A stretch of DNA of 64,000 nucleotides from NCBI GenBank assembly GCA_030762175.1, contig JAUJEO010000019.1, forward strand, positions 4,346,001 through 4,410,000. The letters are read 5' to 3'. How positions within the stretch are numbered: position 1 is the stretch's first letter; each line of letters begins with the position of its first letter. The position numbers were made by a program, and so were the translations under genes. Source of the DNA: Metallyticus violacea. Its lineage: Eukaryota > Arthropoda > Insecta > Mantodea > Metallyticidae. Below the pieces are notes generated by a model, which was not told where the DNA came from, searched no databases, and saw nothing but the letters and a program-made list of their open reading frames with translations. Positions 39,238 through 50,330 of this stretch are shown here, one piece after another.

Positions 39238-41982
39238 AAGAAAGATTCGCGAAAAGAAAAGATTTACTTCGATGGTTGGAATCTTCATTAGAATCAATTT
39301 TTTTCCACTCTTATTTGAGATAACTTGTACTCTTTCATTATACTAGTTTGATAGCCATAGAAAACCATAAAAAGAAGAAAGATTCGCGAAAAGAAAAGAT
39401 TTATTTCGATGGTTTGAAACTTCATTAGAATCAATTTTTTTCCATTCTTATTTGAGATAACTTGTTCTCTTTCATTATACTAGTTTGATAGCCTTAGAAA
39501 ACCATAAAATGAAGAAAGATTCGCGAAAAGAAAAGATTTATTTCGATGGGTGGAAACTTCATTAGAATCACTTTTTTCCGTTCTTAATTGAGATAACTGG
39601 TTCTCTATAATTTTCCTAGTTTGATAGCTGTAGAAAAGCATATTATGCAAAAAGAATCTCGAAAAGAAAAAAATTTTTTTTCAAAGTTTGGAAACATCAT
39701 TAGTAGCACTTATTTTCCGTTCTTATTAAAGATAACTGGTTCTCTTTCATTATACTAGTTTGATAGCCGTAGAAAATCATATTATGCGGAAAGAATCTCG
39801 AAATGAAAAAAAATTTTTTTCGAAGTTTGGAAACTTCATTAGAATCACTTTTTTCCGTTCTTATTTGAGATAACTAGTTCTCTTTCATTATACTAGTTTG
39901 ATAGCCTTAGAAAAGCATATAATGCGGGAAGAATCTAGCAAGGAAAAAATTTTTTTTTTTATGTTTTGAAATTCCTTATGATTCAATTTTTTTCCATTCT
40001 TATTTGAGATAAGTGGTTCTCTTTCATTATACTAGTTTGATAGCCTTAGAAAAGCATATTATACGGAAAGAATCTCGAAAAGAAAAAAAAATTTTTTCGA
40101 AGTTTGGAAACTTCATTAGAATCACTTTTTTTCCGTTCTTATTTGAGATAACTGGTTCTCTTTCATTATACTAGTTTGATAGCCTTAGAAAAGCATATAA
40201 TGCGGAAAGAATCTCGAAAGAAAGAAATTTTTTGTTGATGTTTTGAAATTCCTTATGATTAAATTTTTTTCCATTCTTATTTAAGATAACTGGTTCTCTT
40301 TCATTATACTAGTTTGATAGCCTTAGAAAACCATAAAATGAAGAAAGATTCGCGAAAAGAAAAGATTTATTTCGATGGTTGGAAACTTCATTAGAATCAC
40401 TTTTTTTCCGTTCTTATTTGAGATAACTGGTTCTCTTTCATTATACTAGTTTGATAGCGTTAGAAAAGCATATTATACGGTAAGAATCTCGAAAAGAAAA
40501 AAAAATTTTTCGAAGTTTGGAAACTTCATTAGAATCACTTTTTTTCCGTTGTTATTTGAGATAACTGGTTCTCTTTCATTATACTAGTTTGATAGCCTTA
40601 GAAAAGCATATAATGCAGAAAGAATCTCGAAAAGAAAAAAATTTTTTTTCGATGGTTGGAAAGTTCATTAGAATCAATTTTTTTCCATTCTTATTTGAGA
40701 TAACTGGTTCTCTTTCATTATACTAGTTTGATAGCCATAGAAAACCATAAAATGAAGAAAGATTCGCGAAAAGAAAAGATTTACTTTGATGGTTGGAAAC
40801 TTCAATAGAATCAATTTCTTTCCGTTCTTATTTGATATATGGTTCTCTTTCATTATACTAATTTGATAGCATTAGAAAAGCATATTATGCGGAAAGAATC
40901 TCGAAAAGAAAAAAAATTTTTTTCGAAGTTTTGAAACTTCATTAGAATCACTTTTTTTCCGTTCTTATTTGAGATAACTGGTTCTCTTTCATTATACTAG
41001 TTTGATAGCCTTAGAAAAGCATATATTGCGGAAAGAATCTCGAAAAGAAAAAAAAATTTTTTCGAAGTATTGAAACTTCATTAGAATTTCTTGTTTTCCA
41101 TTCTTATTTGAGATAACTGGTTCTCTTTCATTATACTAGTTTATAGCCTTTGAAAAGCATATTATACGGAAAGAATCTCGAAAAGAAAAAAATTTTTTTT
41201 CGAAGTTTGGAAACTTCATTACAATCACTTTTTTTCCGTTCTTATTTGAGATAACTGGTTCTCTTTCATTATACTAATTTGATAGCCTTAGAAAAGCATA
41301 TTGTGCGGAAAGAATCTCGAAAAGAAAAAAAATTTTTTCGAAGTTTGGAAACTTCATTAGAATCACTTTTTGTCCGTTCTTATTTGAGATAACTGGTTCT
41401 CTTTCATTATACTAGTTTGATAGCCTTAGAAAAGCATATTGTGCGGAAAGAATCTCGAAAAGAAAAAAAATTTTTTTCGAAGTTTGGAAACTTCATTAGA
41501 ATCACTTTTTTTCCGTTCTTATTTGAGATAACTGGTTCTCTTTCATTATACTAGTTTGATAGCCATAGAAAACCATAAAATGAAGAAAGGAAAAGATTTA
41601 TTTCGATGGTTGGAAACTTCATTAGAATAAATTTTTTTCCATTCTTATTTGAGATAACTGGTTCTCTTAATTATACTAGTTTGATAGCCATAGAAAACAA
41701 TAAAATGAAGAAAGATTCGCGAAAAGAAAAGATTTATTTTGATGGTTGGAAACTTCATTAGAATCAATTTTTTTCCATTCTTATTTGAGATATATGTTTG
41801 TCTTTCATTATACTAGTTTGATAGCCTTAGAAAAGCATATTATGCGGAAAGAAATTAGAAAAGAAAAAAAATTTTTTTCGAAGTTTGGAAACTTCATTAG
41901 AATCACTTTTTTCCATTCTTATTTGAGATAACTGGTTCTCTTTCATTATACTAGTTTGATAGCCTTAGAAAACCATAAAATG
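39238..41982 (+). repeat. Block beta4, 20-mer (2745 bp)
   Basis: Tracks beta3 at offset 19751 for 15 monomers. Then the CTAATTTG monomer ends with AATCACTTTTTGTCCG, the ending of the TATGCTAG monomer, and is followed directly by GTGCGG, C-short, CTCTTAATTATAC and block end. Five monomers are thereby missing. The private variant CCGTTGTTATTT at 40546-40557 is shared with beta5 at 55429-55440. Confidence 0.84.
41300..41380 (+). other. Hybrid monomer marking a five-monomer deletion in beta4
   Basis: The left half (CTAATTTGATAGCC, GTGCGG) is the sixteenth beta monomer and the right half (CACTTTTTGTCCG) is the twenty-first. The skipped units are GTGCCG, ACATTC, ATGGAG, GAGTC and most of TATGCTAG. 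The overall unit length is normal, as expected for homologous exchange in register. Confidence 0.75.
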
Positions 41983-44459
41983 AAGAAAGATTCGCGAAAA
42001 GAAAAGATTTATTTCGATGGTTGGAAACTTCATGAGAATCAATTTTTTTCCGTTCTTATTTGAGATAACTGGTTCTCTTTCATTTTGCTAGTTTGATAGC
42101 TGTAGAAAAGCATATTATGCGGAAAGAATCTCGAAAAGAAAAAAAAAATTTTTTCAAAGTTTGGAAACTTCATTAGAATCACTTTTTTTCCGTTCTTATT
42201 TGAGATATATGGTTCTCTTTCATTATACAATTTTGATAGCCTTACAAAAGCATATTATGCGGAAAGAATCAAGAAAAGAAAAAAAAAATTTTTCGAAGGT
42301 TTGGAAACTTCATTAGAATCACTTTTTTTCGTTCTTATTTGAGATAACTGGTTCTCTTTCATTTTGCTAGTTTGATAGCTGTACAAAAGCATATTATACG
42401 GAAAGAATCTCGAAAAGAATAAAATTTTTTTTCGAAGTTTGGAAACTTTATTAGAATCACTTTTTTCCGTTCTTATTTGAGATAACTGGTTCTCTTTCAT
42501 TATACTTGTTTGATAGCCTTAGAAAAGCATATTGTGCGGAAAGAATCTCGAAAAGAAAAAATAGTTTTTTCGAAGTTTGGCAACTTCATTAGAATCACTT
42601 TTTTTCCGTTCTTATTTGAGATAACCGGTTCTCTTTCATTATACTAGTTTGATAGCCTTAGAAAAGCATATAATGCGGAAAGAATCTCGAAAAGAAAAAA
42701 AATGATTTTCGATGGTTGGAAACTTCATTAGAATCACTTTTTTTCGGTTCTTATTTGAGATAACTGGTTCTCTTTCATTATACTAGTTTGATAGCCTTAG
42801 AAAAACATATTATGCGGTAAGAATCTCGAAAAGAAAAAAAAAATTTTTCGAAGGTTGGAAAGTTCATTAGAATCACTTTTTTTCCGTTCTTATTTGAGAT
42901 AACTGGTTCTCTTACATTATACTAGTTTGATAGCCTTAGAAAAGCATATTGTGCGGAAAGAATCTCGAAAAGGAAAAAAATTTTTTTCGAAGTTTGGAAA
43001 CTTCATTAGAATCACTTTCTTTCCCTTCTTATTTGAGATAACTGGTTCTCTTGTATTATACTAGTTTGATAGCCTTAGAAAAGCATATTATGCAGTAAGA
43101 ATCTCGAAAGAAAAAAAATTCTTTTCGAAGTTTGGAAACTTCATTAGAATCACTTTTTTTCCGTTCTTATTAGAGATAACTGGTTCTCTTTCATTATACT
43201 AGTTTGATAGCCTTAGAAAAGCATATTGTGCCGAAAGAATATCGAAAAGAAAAAAAAAATTTTTCGAAGTTGGAAACTTCATTAGAATCACTTTTTTTCC
43301 GTTCTTATTTGAGATAACTGGTTCTCTTTCATTATACTAGTTTGATATCCTTAGAAAAGCATATAATGCGGAAAGAATTTCGAAAAGAAAAAAATTTTTT
43401 TTCGATGGTTGGAAACTTCATTAGAATCAATTTTTTTACATTCTTATTTGAAATAACTGGTTCTCTTTCATTATACTAGTTTGATAGCCATAGAAAACCA
43501 TAAAATGGAGAAAGATTCGCGAAAAGAAAAGATTTATTTTGATGGTTGGAAACTTCATTAGAATCAATTTTTTCCGTTCTTATTTGAGATATATGGTGTT
43601 CTTTCATTATACTATTTTGATAGCCTTACAAAAGCATATTATGCGGAAAGAGTCTCGAAAAGAAAAAAAAATTTTTCGAAGTTTTGAAACTTCAATAGAA
43701 TCACTTTTTTTCCGTTCTTATTTGAGATAACTGGTTCTCTTTCATTATGCTAGTTTGATAGCCTTAGAAAAGCATATTATGCGGTAAGAATCTCGAAAAG
43801 AAAAAAAAAATTTTTCGAAGTTTGGAAAATTCATTAGAATCACTTTTTGTCCGTTCTTATTTGAGATAACTGGTTCTCTTTCATTATACTAGTTTGATAG
43901 CCTTAGAAAAGCATATTGTGCGGAAAGAATCTCGAAAAGAAAAAAAATTTTTTTCGAAGTTTGGAAACTTCATTAGAATCACTTTTTTTCCGTTCTTATT
44001 TGAGATAACTGGTTCTCTTTCATTATACTAGTTTGATAGCCATAGAAAACCATAAAATGAAGAAAGGAAAAGATTTATTTCGGTGGTTGGAAACTTCATT
44101 AGAATAAATTTTTTTCCATTCTTATTTGAGATAACTGGTTCTCTTAATTATACTAGTTTGATAGCCATAGACAACAATAAAATGAAGAAAGATTCGCGAA
44201 AAGAAAAGATTTATTTTGATGGTTGGAAACTTCATTAGAATCAATTTTTTTCCATTCTTATTTGAGATATATGTTTGTCTTTCATTATACTAGTTTGATA
44301 GCCTTAGAAAAGCATATTATGCGGAAAGAAATTAGAAAAGAAAAAAAATTTTTTTCGAAGTTTGGAAACTTCATTAGAATCACTTTTTTCCATTCTTATT
44401 TGAGATAACTGGTTCTCTTTCATTATACTAGTTTGATAGCCTTAGAAAACCATAAAATG
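41983..44459 (+). repeat. Block delta3, 18-mer (2477 bp)
   Basis: Same order as delta1 and delta2; tracks delta2 at offset about 19198. A small private change is AATCAAGAAAAG near 42270 where others have AATCTCGAAAAG. The ATGGAG monomer has lost two T residues (AATCAATTTTTTCCG near 43560), also seen in delta4 near 58860. Confidence 0.85.
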
Positions 44460-44996
44460 AAGAAAGATTCGCGAAAAGAAAAAATTTTTTTCGAAGTTTG
44501 GAAACTTCATTAGAATCACTTTTTTTCCGTTCTTATTTGAGATAACTGGTTCTCTTTCATTATACTAGTTTGATAGCCATAGAAAACCATAAAATGAAGA
44601 AAGGAAAAGATTTATTTCGATGGTTGGAAACTTCATTAGAATAAATTTTTTTCCATTCTTATTTGAGATAACTGGTTCTCTTAATTATACTAGTTTGATA
44701 GCCATAGAAAACAATAAAATGAAGAAAGATTCGCGAAAAGAAAAGATTTATTTTGATGGTTGGAAACTTCATTAGAATCAATTTTTTTCCATTCTTATTT
44801 GAGATATATGTTTGTCTTTCATTATACTAATTTGATAGCCTTAGAAAAGCATATTATGCGGAAAGAAATTAGAAAAGAAAAAAAATTTTTTTCGAAGTTT
44901 GGAAACTTCATTAGAATCACTTTTTTCCATTCTTATTTGAGATAACTGGTTCTCTTTCATTATACTAGTTTGATAGCCTTAGAAAACCATAAAATG
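44460..44996 (+). repeat. Four-monomer tandem duplication (537 bp)
   Basis: A hybrid (class C left half with GATTCGCG, then AAAATTTTTTTCGAAG of the GTGCGG monomer) is followed by C-short, CTCTTAATTATAC and block-end units. The three whole monomers repeat those at about 44040-44459 at offset 537-538. It is the shortest block in the window. The second block-end copy reads TATACTAATTTG near 44826 where the first reads TATACTAGTTTG. Confidence 0.85.
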
Positions 44997-47900
44997 AAGA
45001 AAGATTCGCGAAAAGAAAAGATTTATTTCGATGGTTGGAAACTTCATGAGAATCAATTTTTTTCCGTTCTTATTTGAGATAACTGGTTCTCTTTCATTTT
45101 GCTAGTTTGATAGCTGTAGAAAAGCATATTATGCGGAAAGAATCTCGAAAAGAAAAAAAAAATTTTTTCAAAGTTTGGAAACTTCATTAGAATCACTTTT
45201 TTTCCGTTCTTATTTGAGATATATGGTTCTCTTTCATTATACAATTTTGATAGCCTTACAAAAGCATATTATGCGGAAAGAATCTCGAAAAGAAAAAAAA
45301 TGATTTTCGATGGTTGGAAACTTCATTAGAATCACTTTTTTTCGGTTCTTATTTGAGATAACTGGTTCTCTTTCATTATACTAGTTTGATAGCCTTAGAA
45401 AAACATATTATGCGGTAAGAATCTCGAAAAGAAAAAAAAAATTTTTCGAAGGTTGGAAAGTTCATTAGAATCACTTTTTTTCCGTTCTTATTTGAGATAA
45501 CTGGTTCTCTTACATTATACTAGTTTGATAGCCTTAGAAAAGCATATTGTGCGGAAAGAATCTCGAAAAGAAAAAAAAAATTTTTCGAAGTTTGGAAACT
45601 TCATTAGAATCACTTTCTTTCCGTTCTTATTTGAGATAACTGGTTCTCTTGTATTATACTAGTTTGATAGCCTTAGAAAAGCATACTATGCAGTAAGAAT
45701 CTCGAAAGAAAAAAAATTCTTTTCGAAGTTTGGAAACTTCATTAGAATCAATTTTTTTCCATTCTTATTTGAGATAACTAGTTCTCTTTCATTATACTAG
45801 TTTGATAGCCATAGAAAACCATAAAATGAAGAAAGATTCGCGAAAAGAAAAGATTTATTTTGATGGTTGGAAACTTCATTAGAATGAATTTTTTTCCGTT
45901 CTTATTTGAGATATATGGTTCTCTTTCATTATACTAGTTTGATAGACTTAGAAAAGCATATTATGCGGAAAGAATCTCGAAAAGAAAAAAAAAAATTTTC
46001 GAAGTTTTGAAACTTCATTAGAATCACTTTTTTTCCGTTCTTATTTGAGATAACTGGTTCTCTTTCATTATACTAGTTTGATAGCCTCAGTAAAGCAAGC
46101 ATATTATGCGCAAAGAATCTGGAAACGAAAAAAAAATTTTTTCGAAGTTTGGAAACTACGTTAGAATCACTTTTTTTCCGTTCTTATTTGAGATAACTGG
46201 TTCTCTTTCATTATACTAATTAGATAGCCTCAGAAAAGCATATTATGCGCATAGAATCTCGAAAATAAAAAAATTTTTTTAGAACTTTGGAAACTTCGTT
46301 AGAATCACTTTTTTTCCGTTCTTATTTGAGATAACTGGTTCTCTTTCATTATACTAGTTTGATAGCCTCAGAAAAGCATATAATGCGCAAAGAATCTCGA
46401 AAAGAAATAAAAGTTTTTTCGAAGTTTGGAAACGTCGTTTGAATCACGTTTTTCCGTTCTTATTTGAGATAACTGGTTCTCTTTCATTATAGTAGTTTGA
46501 TAGCCTCAGAAAAGCATATTATGCGCAAAGAATCACGAAAAGAAAAAATTTTTTTTTCGTTGTTTGGAAACTTCGTTAGAATCACTTTTTCTCCGTTCTT
46601 ATTTGAGATAACTGGTTCTCTTTCATTATACTAGTTTGATAGGCTCAGAAAAGCATATTATGCGCAAAGAATCACGAAAAGAAAAAATTTTTTTTTCGTT
46701 GTTTGGAAACTTCGTTAGAATCACTTTTTCTCCGTCCTTATTTGAGATAACTGGTTCTCTTTCATTATACTGGTTTGATAGCCTTAGAAAAGCATATAAT
46801 GCCGAAAGAATCTCGAAAGGAAAAAAATTTTTTTTGATGTTTTGAAATTCCTTATGATTCAATTTTTGTCCATTCTTATTTGAGATAACTGGTTCTCTTT
46901 CATTATACTAGTTTGATAGCCTTAGAAAACCATAAAATGAAGAAAGATTCGCGAAAAAAAAATATTTTTTTCGAAGTTTGGAAACTTCATTAGAATCACT
47001 TTTTTTCCGTTCTTATTTGAGATAACTGGTTCTCTTGCATTATACTAGTTTGATAGCCTTAGAAAAGCATATAATGCGGAAAGAATCTCGAAAAGAAAAA
47101 AAAAATTTTTCGATGATTGGAAACTTCATTAGAATCAATTTTTTTCCAATATTGTTTGAGATAACTAGTTCTCTTTCATTGTACTAGTTTGATAGCCATA
47201 GAAAACCATAAAATGAAGAAAGATTCGCGAAAAGAAAAGATTTATTTCGATGGTTGGAAACTTCATTAGAATCACTTTTTTTCCGTTTTTATTTGAGATA
47301 ACTGGTTCTCTTTCATTATACTAGTTTGATAGCTTTAGAAAAGCATATTATACGGAAAGAATCTCGAAAAGAAAAAAATTTTTTTTCGAAGTTTGGAAAC
47401 TTCATTAGAATCACTTTTTTTCCGTTCTTATTTGAGATAACTGGTTCTCTTTCATAATACTAGTTTGATAGCCTTAAAAGTGCATATTGTGCGGAAAGAA
47501 TCTCGAAAAGAAAATAATTTTTTTCGAAGTTTGGAAACCTCATTAGAATCACTTTTTTTCCCTTCTTATTTGAGATAACTGGTTCTCTTTCATTATACTA
47601 GTTTGATAGCCTTAGAAAAGCATATACTGCGGAAAGAATCTCGAAAAGAAAAAAAATTTTTTTCGAAGTTTGGAAACGTCGTTTAAATCACTTTTTTCCG
47701 TTCTTATTTGAGATAACTGGTTCTCTTTCATTTTGCTAGTTTGATAGGTGTAGAAAAGCATTGTATGCGGAAAGATTCTCGAAAAGAAAAAAAAATTTTT
47801 TTCAAAGTTTGGAAACTTCGTTAGAATCACTTTTTTCCGTTCTTATTTGAGATAACTGGTTCTCTTTCATTATACTGGTTTGATAGCCTCAGAAAAGCAT

Positions 47901-49651
47901 ATTATGCGCAAAGAATCTCGAAAAGAAAAAAATTTTTTTTCGAAGTTTGGAAACTTCGTTAGAATCACTTTTTTTCCGTTCTTATTTGATAAACTGGTTC
48001 TCTTTCATTATACTAGTTTGATAGCCTCAGTAAAGCATATTATGCACAAAGAATCTGGAAAAGAAAAAAAATTTTTTTCGAAGTTTGGAAACTTCGTTAG
48101 AATCACTTTTTTTCCGTTCTTATTTGAGATAACTGGTTCTCTTTCATTATACTAGTTTGATAGCCTCAGAAGAGCATATTATGCGCAAAGAATCTCGAAA
48201 GGAAAAAAACTTTTTTTCGAAGTTTGGAAACTTCGTTTGAATCACTTTTTTTCGGTTCTTATTTGAGATAACTGGTTCTCTTTCATTATACTAGTTTGAT
48301 AGCCTCAGTAAAGCTTATTATGCGCAAAGAATCTCGAAAAGAAAAAAAATTTTTTTAGAAGTTTGGAAACTTCGTTAGAATCACTTTTTTTCCGTTCTTA
48401 TTTGAGATAACTGGTTCTCTTTCATTATACTAGTTTGATAGCCTCAGTAAAGCATATTATGCGCAAAGAATCTCGAAAAGAAAAAAAATTTTTTTCGAAG
48501 TTTGGAAACGTCGTTTAAATCACTTTTTTCCGTTCTTATTTGAGATAACTGGTTCTCTTTCATTATAGTAGTTTGATAGCCTCAGAAAAGCATATTATGC
48601 GCAAAGAATCTCGAAATGAAAAAAATTTTTTTTCGAAGTTTAGAAACTTCCTTAGACACACTTTTTTTCCATTCTTAATTGAGATAACTGGTTCTCTTTC
48701 ATTATACTAGTTTGATAGCCTCAGAAAAGCATATTATGCGCAAAGAATCTCGAAAAGAAAAAAGATTTATTTCGATGGTTGGAAACTTCATTAGAATCAC
48801 TTTTTTTCCGTTCTTATTTGAGATAACTGGTTCTCTTTCATTATACTAGTTTCATAGCTTTAGAAAAGCATATTATACGGAAAGAATCTCGAAATGAAAA
48901 AAATTTTTTTTCGAAGTTTGGAAACTTCTTTAGAATCCCTTTTTTTCCGTTCTTATTTGAGATAACTGGTTCTCTTTCATTATACTAGTTTAATAGCCTT
49001 AAAAGAGCATATTGTGCGGAAAGAATCTCGAAAAGAAAAAAATTTTTTTCGAAGTTTGGAAACTTCATTAGAATCACTTTTTTTCCCTTCTTATTTGAGA
49101 TAACTGGTTCTCTTTCATTATATTAGTTTGATAGCCTTAGAAAAGCATATACTGCGGAAAGAATCTCGAAAAGAAAAAAAATTTTTTTCGAAGTTTGGAA
49201 ACTTCATTAGAATCACTTTTTTTCCGTTCTTATTTGAGATAAATGGTTCTCTTTCATTTTGCTAGTTTGATAGGTGTAGAAAAGCATTTTATGCGGAAAG
49301 ATTCTCGAAAAGAAAAAAAAATTTTTTTCAAAGTTTGGAAACTTCGTTAGAATCACTTTTTTCCGTTCTTATTTGAGATAACTGGTTCTCTTTCAATATA
49401 CTGGTTTGATAGCCTCAGAAGAGCATATTATGCGCAAAGAATCTCGAAAAGAAAAAAAATTTTTTTCGAAGTTTGGAAACTTGGTTAGAATCACTTTTTT
49501 TCCGTTCTTATTTGATATAACTGGTTCTCTTTCATTATAATAGTTTGATAGCCTCAGTAAAGCATATTATGCGCAAAGAATCTCGAAAAGAAAAAAAATT
49601 TTTTCGAAGTTTGGAAACTTGGTTAGAATCACTTTTTTTCCGTTCTTATTT

Positions 49652-49789
49652 GATATAACTGGTTCTCTTTCATTATACTAGTTTGATAGCCTCAGTAAAG
49701 CATATTATGCGCAAAGAATCTCGAAAAGAAAAAAATTTTTTTCGAAGTTTGGAAACTTCGTTAGAATCACTTTTTTTCCGTTCTTATTT
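49652..49789 (+). repeat. Representative class A monomer (CTCAG / GCGCAAAG / CTTCGTTAG)
   Basis: This 138-bp unit shows class A: GATAGCCTCAGTAAAGC, GCATATTATGCGCAAAG, an (A)n(T)n tract, CGAAGTTTGGAAACTTCG and GTTAGAATCAC. The larger dyad has 8-bp arms here (CGAAGTTT / AAACTTCG) because the right arm keeps its CG. Class A dominates about 590-1240, 2370-3260, 4590-5400, 28140-29060, 29680-31610, 47890-50280 and 61800-63640. This copy reads GATATAAC at its left edge where most monomers read GAGATAAC. Confidence 0.9.
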
Positions 49790-50239
49790 GAGATAACTGG
49801 TTCTCTTTCATTATACTAGTTTGATAGCCTCAGTAAAGCATTTTCTGCGGAAAGATTCTCGAAAAGAAAAAAAATTTTTTTTCAAAGTTTGGAAACTTCG
49901 TTAGAATCACTTTTTTCCGTTCTTATTTGAGATAACTGGTTCTCTTTCATTATACTGGTTTGATAGCCTCAGAAAAGCATATTATGCGCAAAGAATCTCG
50001 AAAAGAAAAAAATTTTTTTTGAAGTTTGGAAACTTCGTTAGAATCTTTTTTTTTCCGTTCTTATTTGATAAACTGGTTCTCTTTCATTATACTAGTTTGA
50101 TAGCCTCAGTAAAGCATATTATGCGCAAAGAATTTCGAAAAGAAGAAAAATTTTTTTCGAAGTTTGGAAACTTCGTTAGAATCACTTTTTTTCCATTCTT
50201 ATTTGAGATAACTGGTTCTCTTTCATTATACTAGTTTGA

Positions 50240-50330
50240 TAGCCTCAGTAAAGCATATTATGCGCAAAGAATTTCGAAAAGAAAAAAATTTTTTTTCGAT
50301 GGTTGGAAACTTCATTAGAATCAATTTTTT
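50240..50330 (+). other. Class A / ACATTC hybrid monomer
   Basis: The left part is class A (CCTCAGTAAAGC, TATGCGCAAAG); the right part is the eleventh delta monomer (AATTTCGAAAAG, GATGGTTGGAAAC, TTTTTTTACATTC, GAAATAACTGG). The switch lies between GCGCAAAG and GATGGTTGG. From here the block follows 35650-36750 at offset 14602. The junction joins the class A zone to a delta-type ending. Confidence 0.8.
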
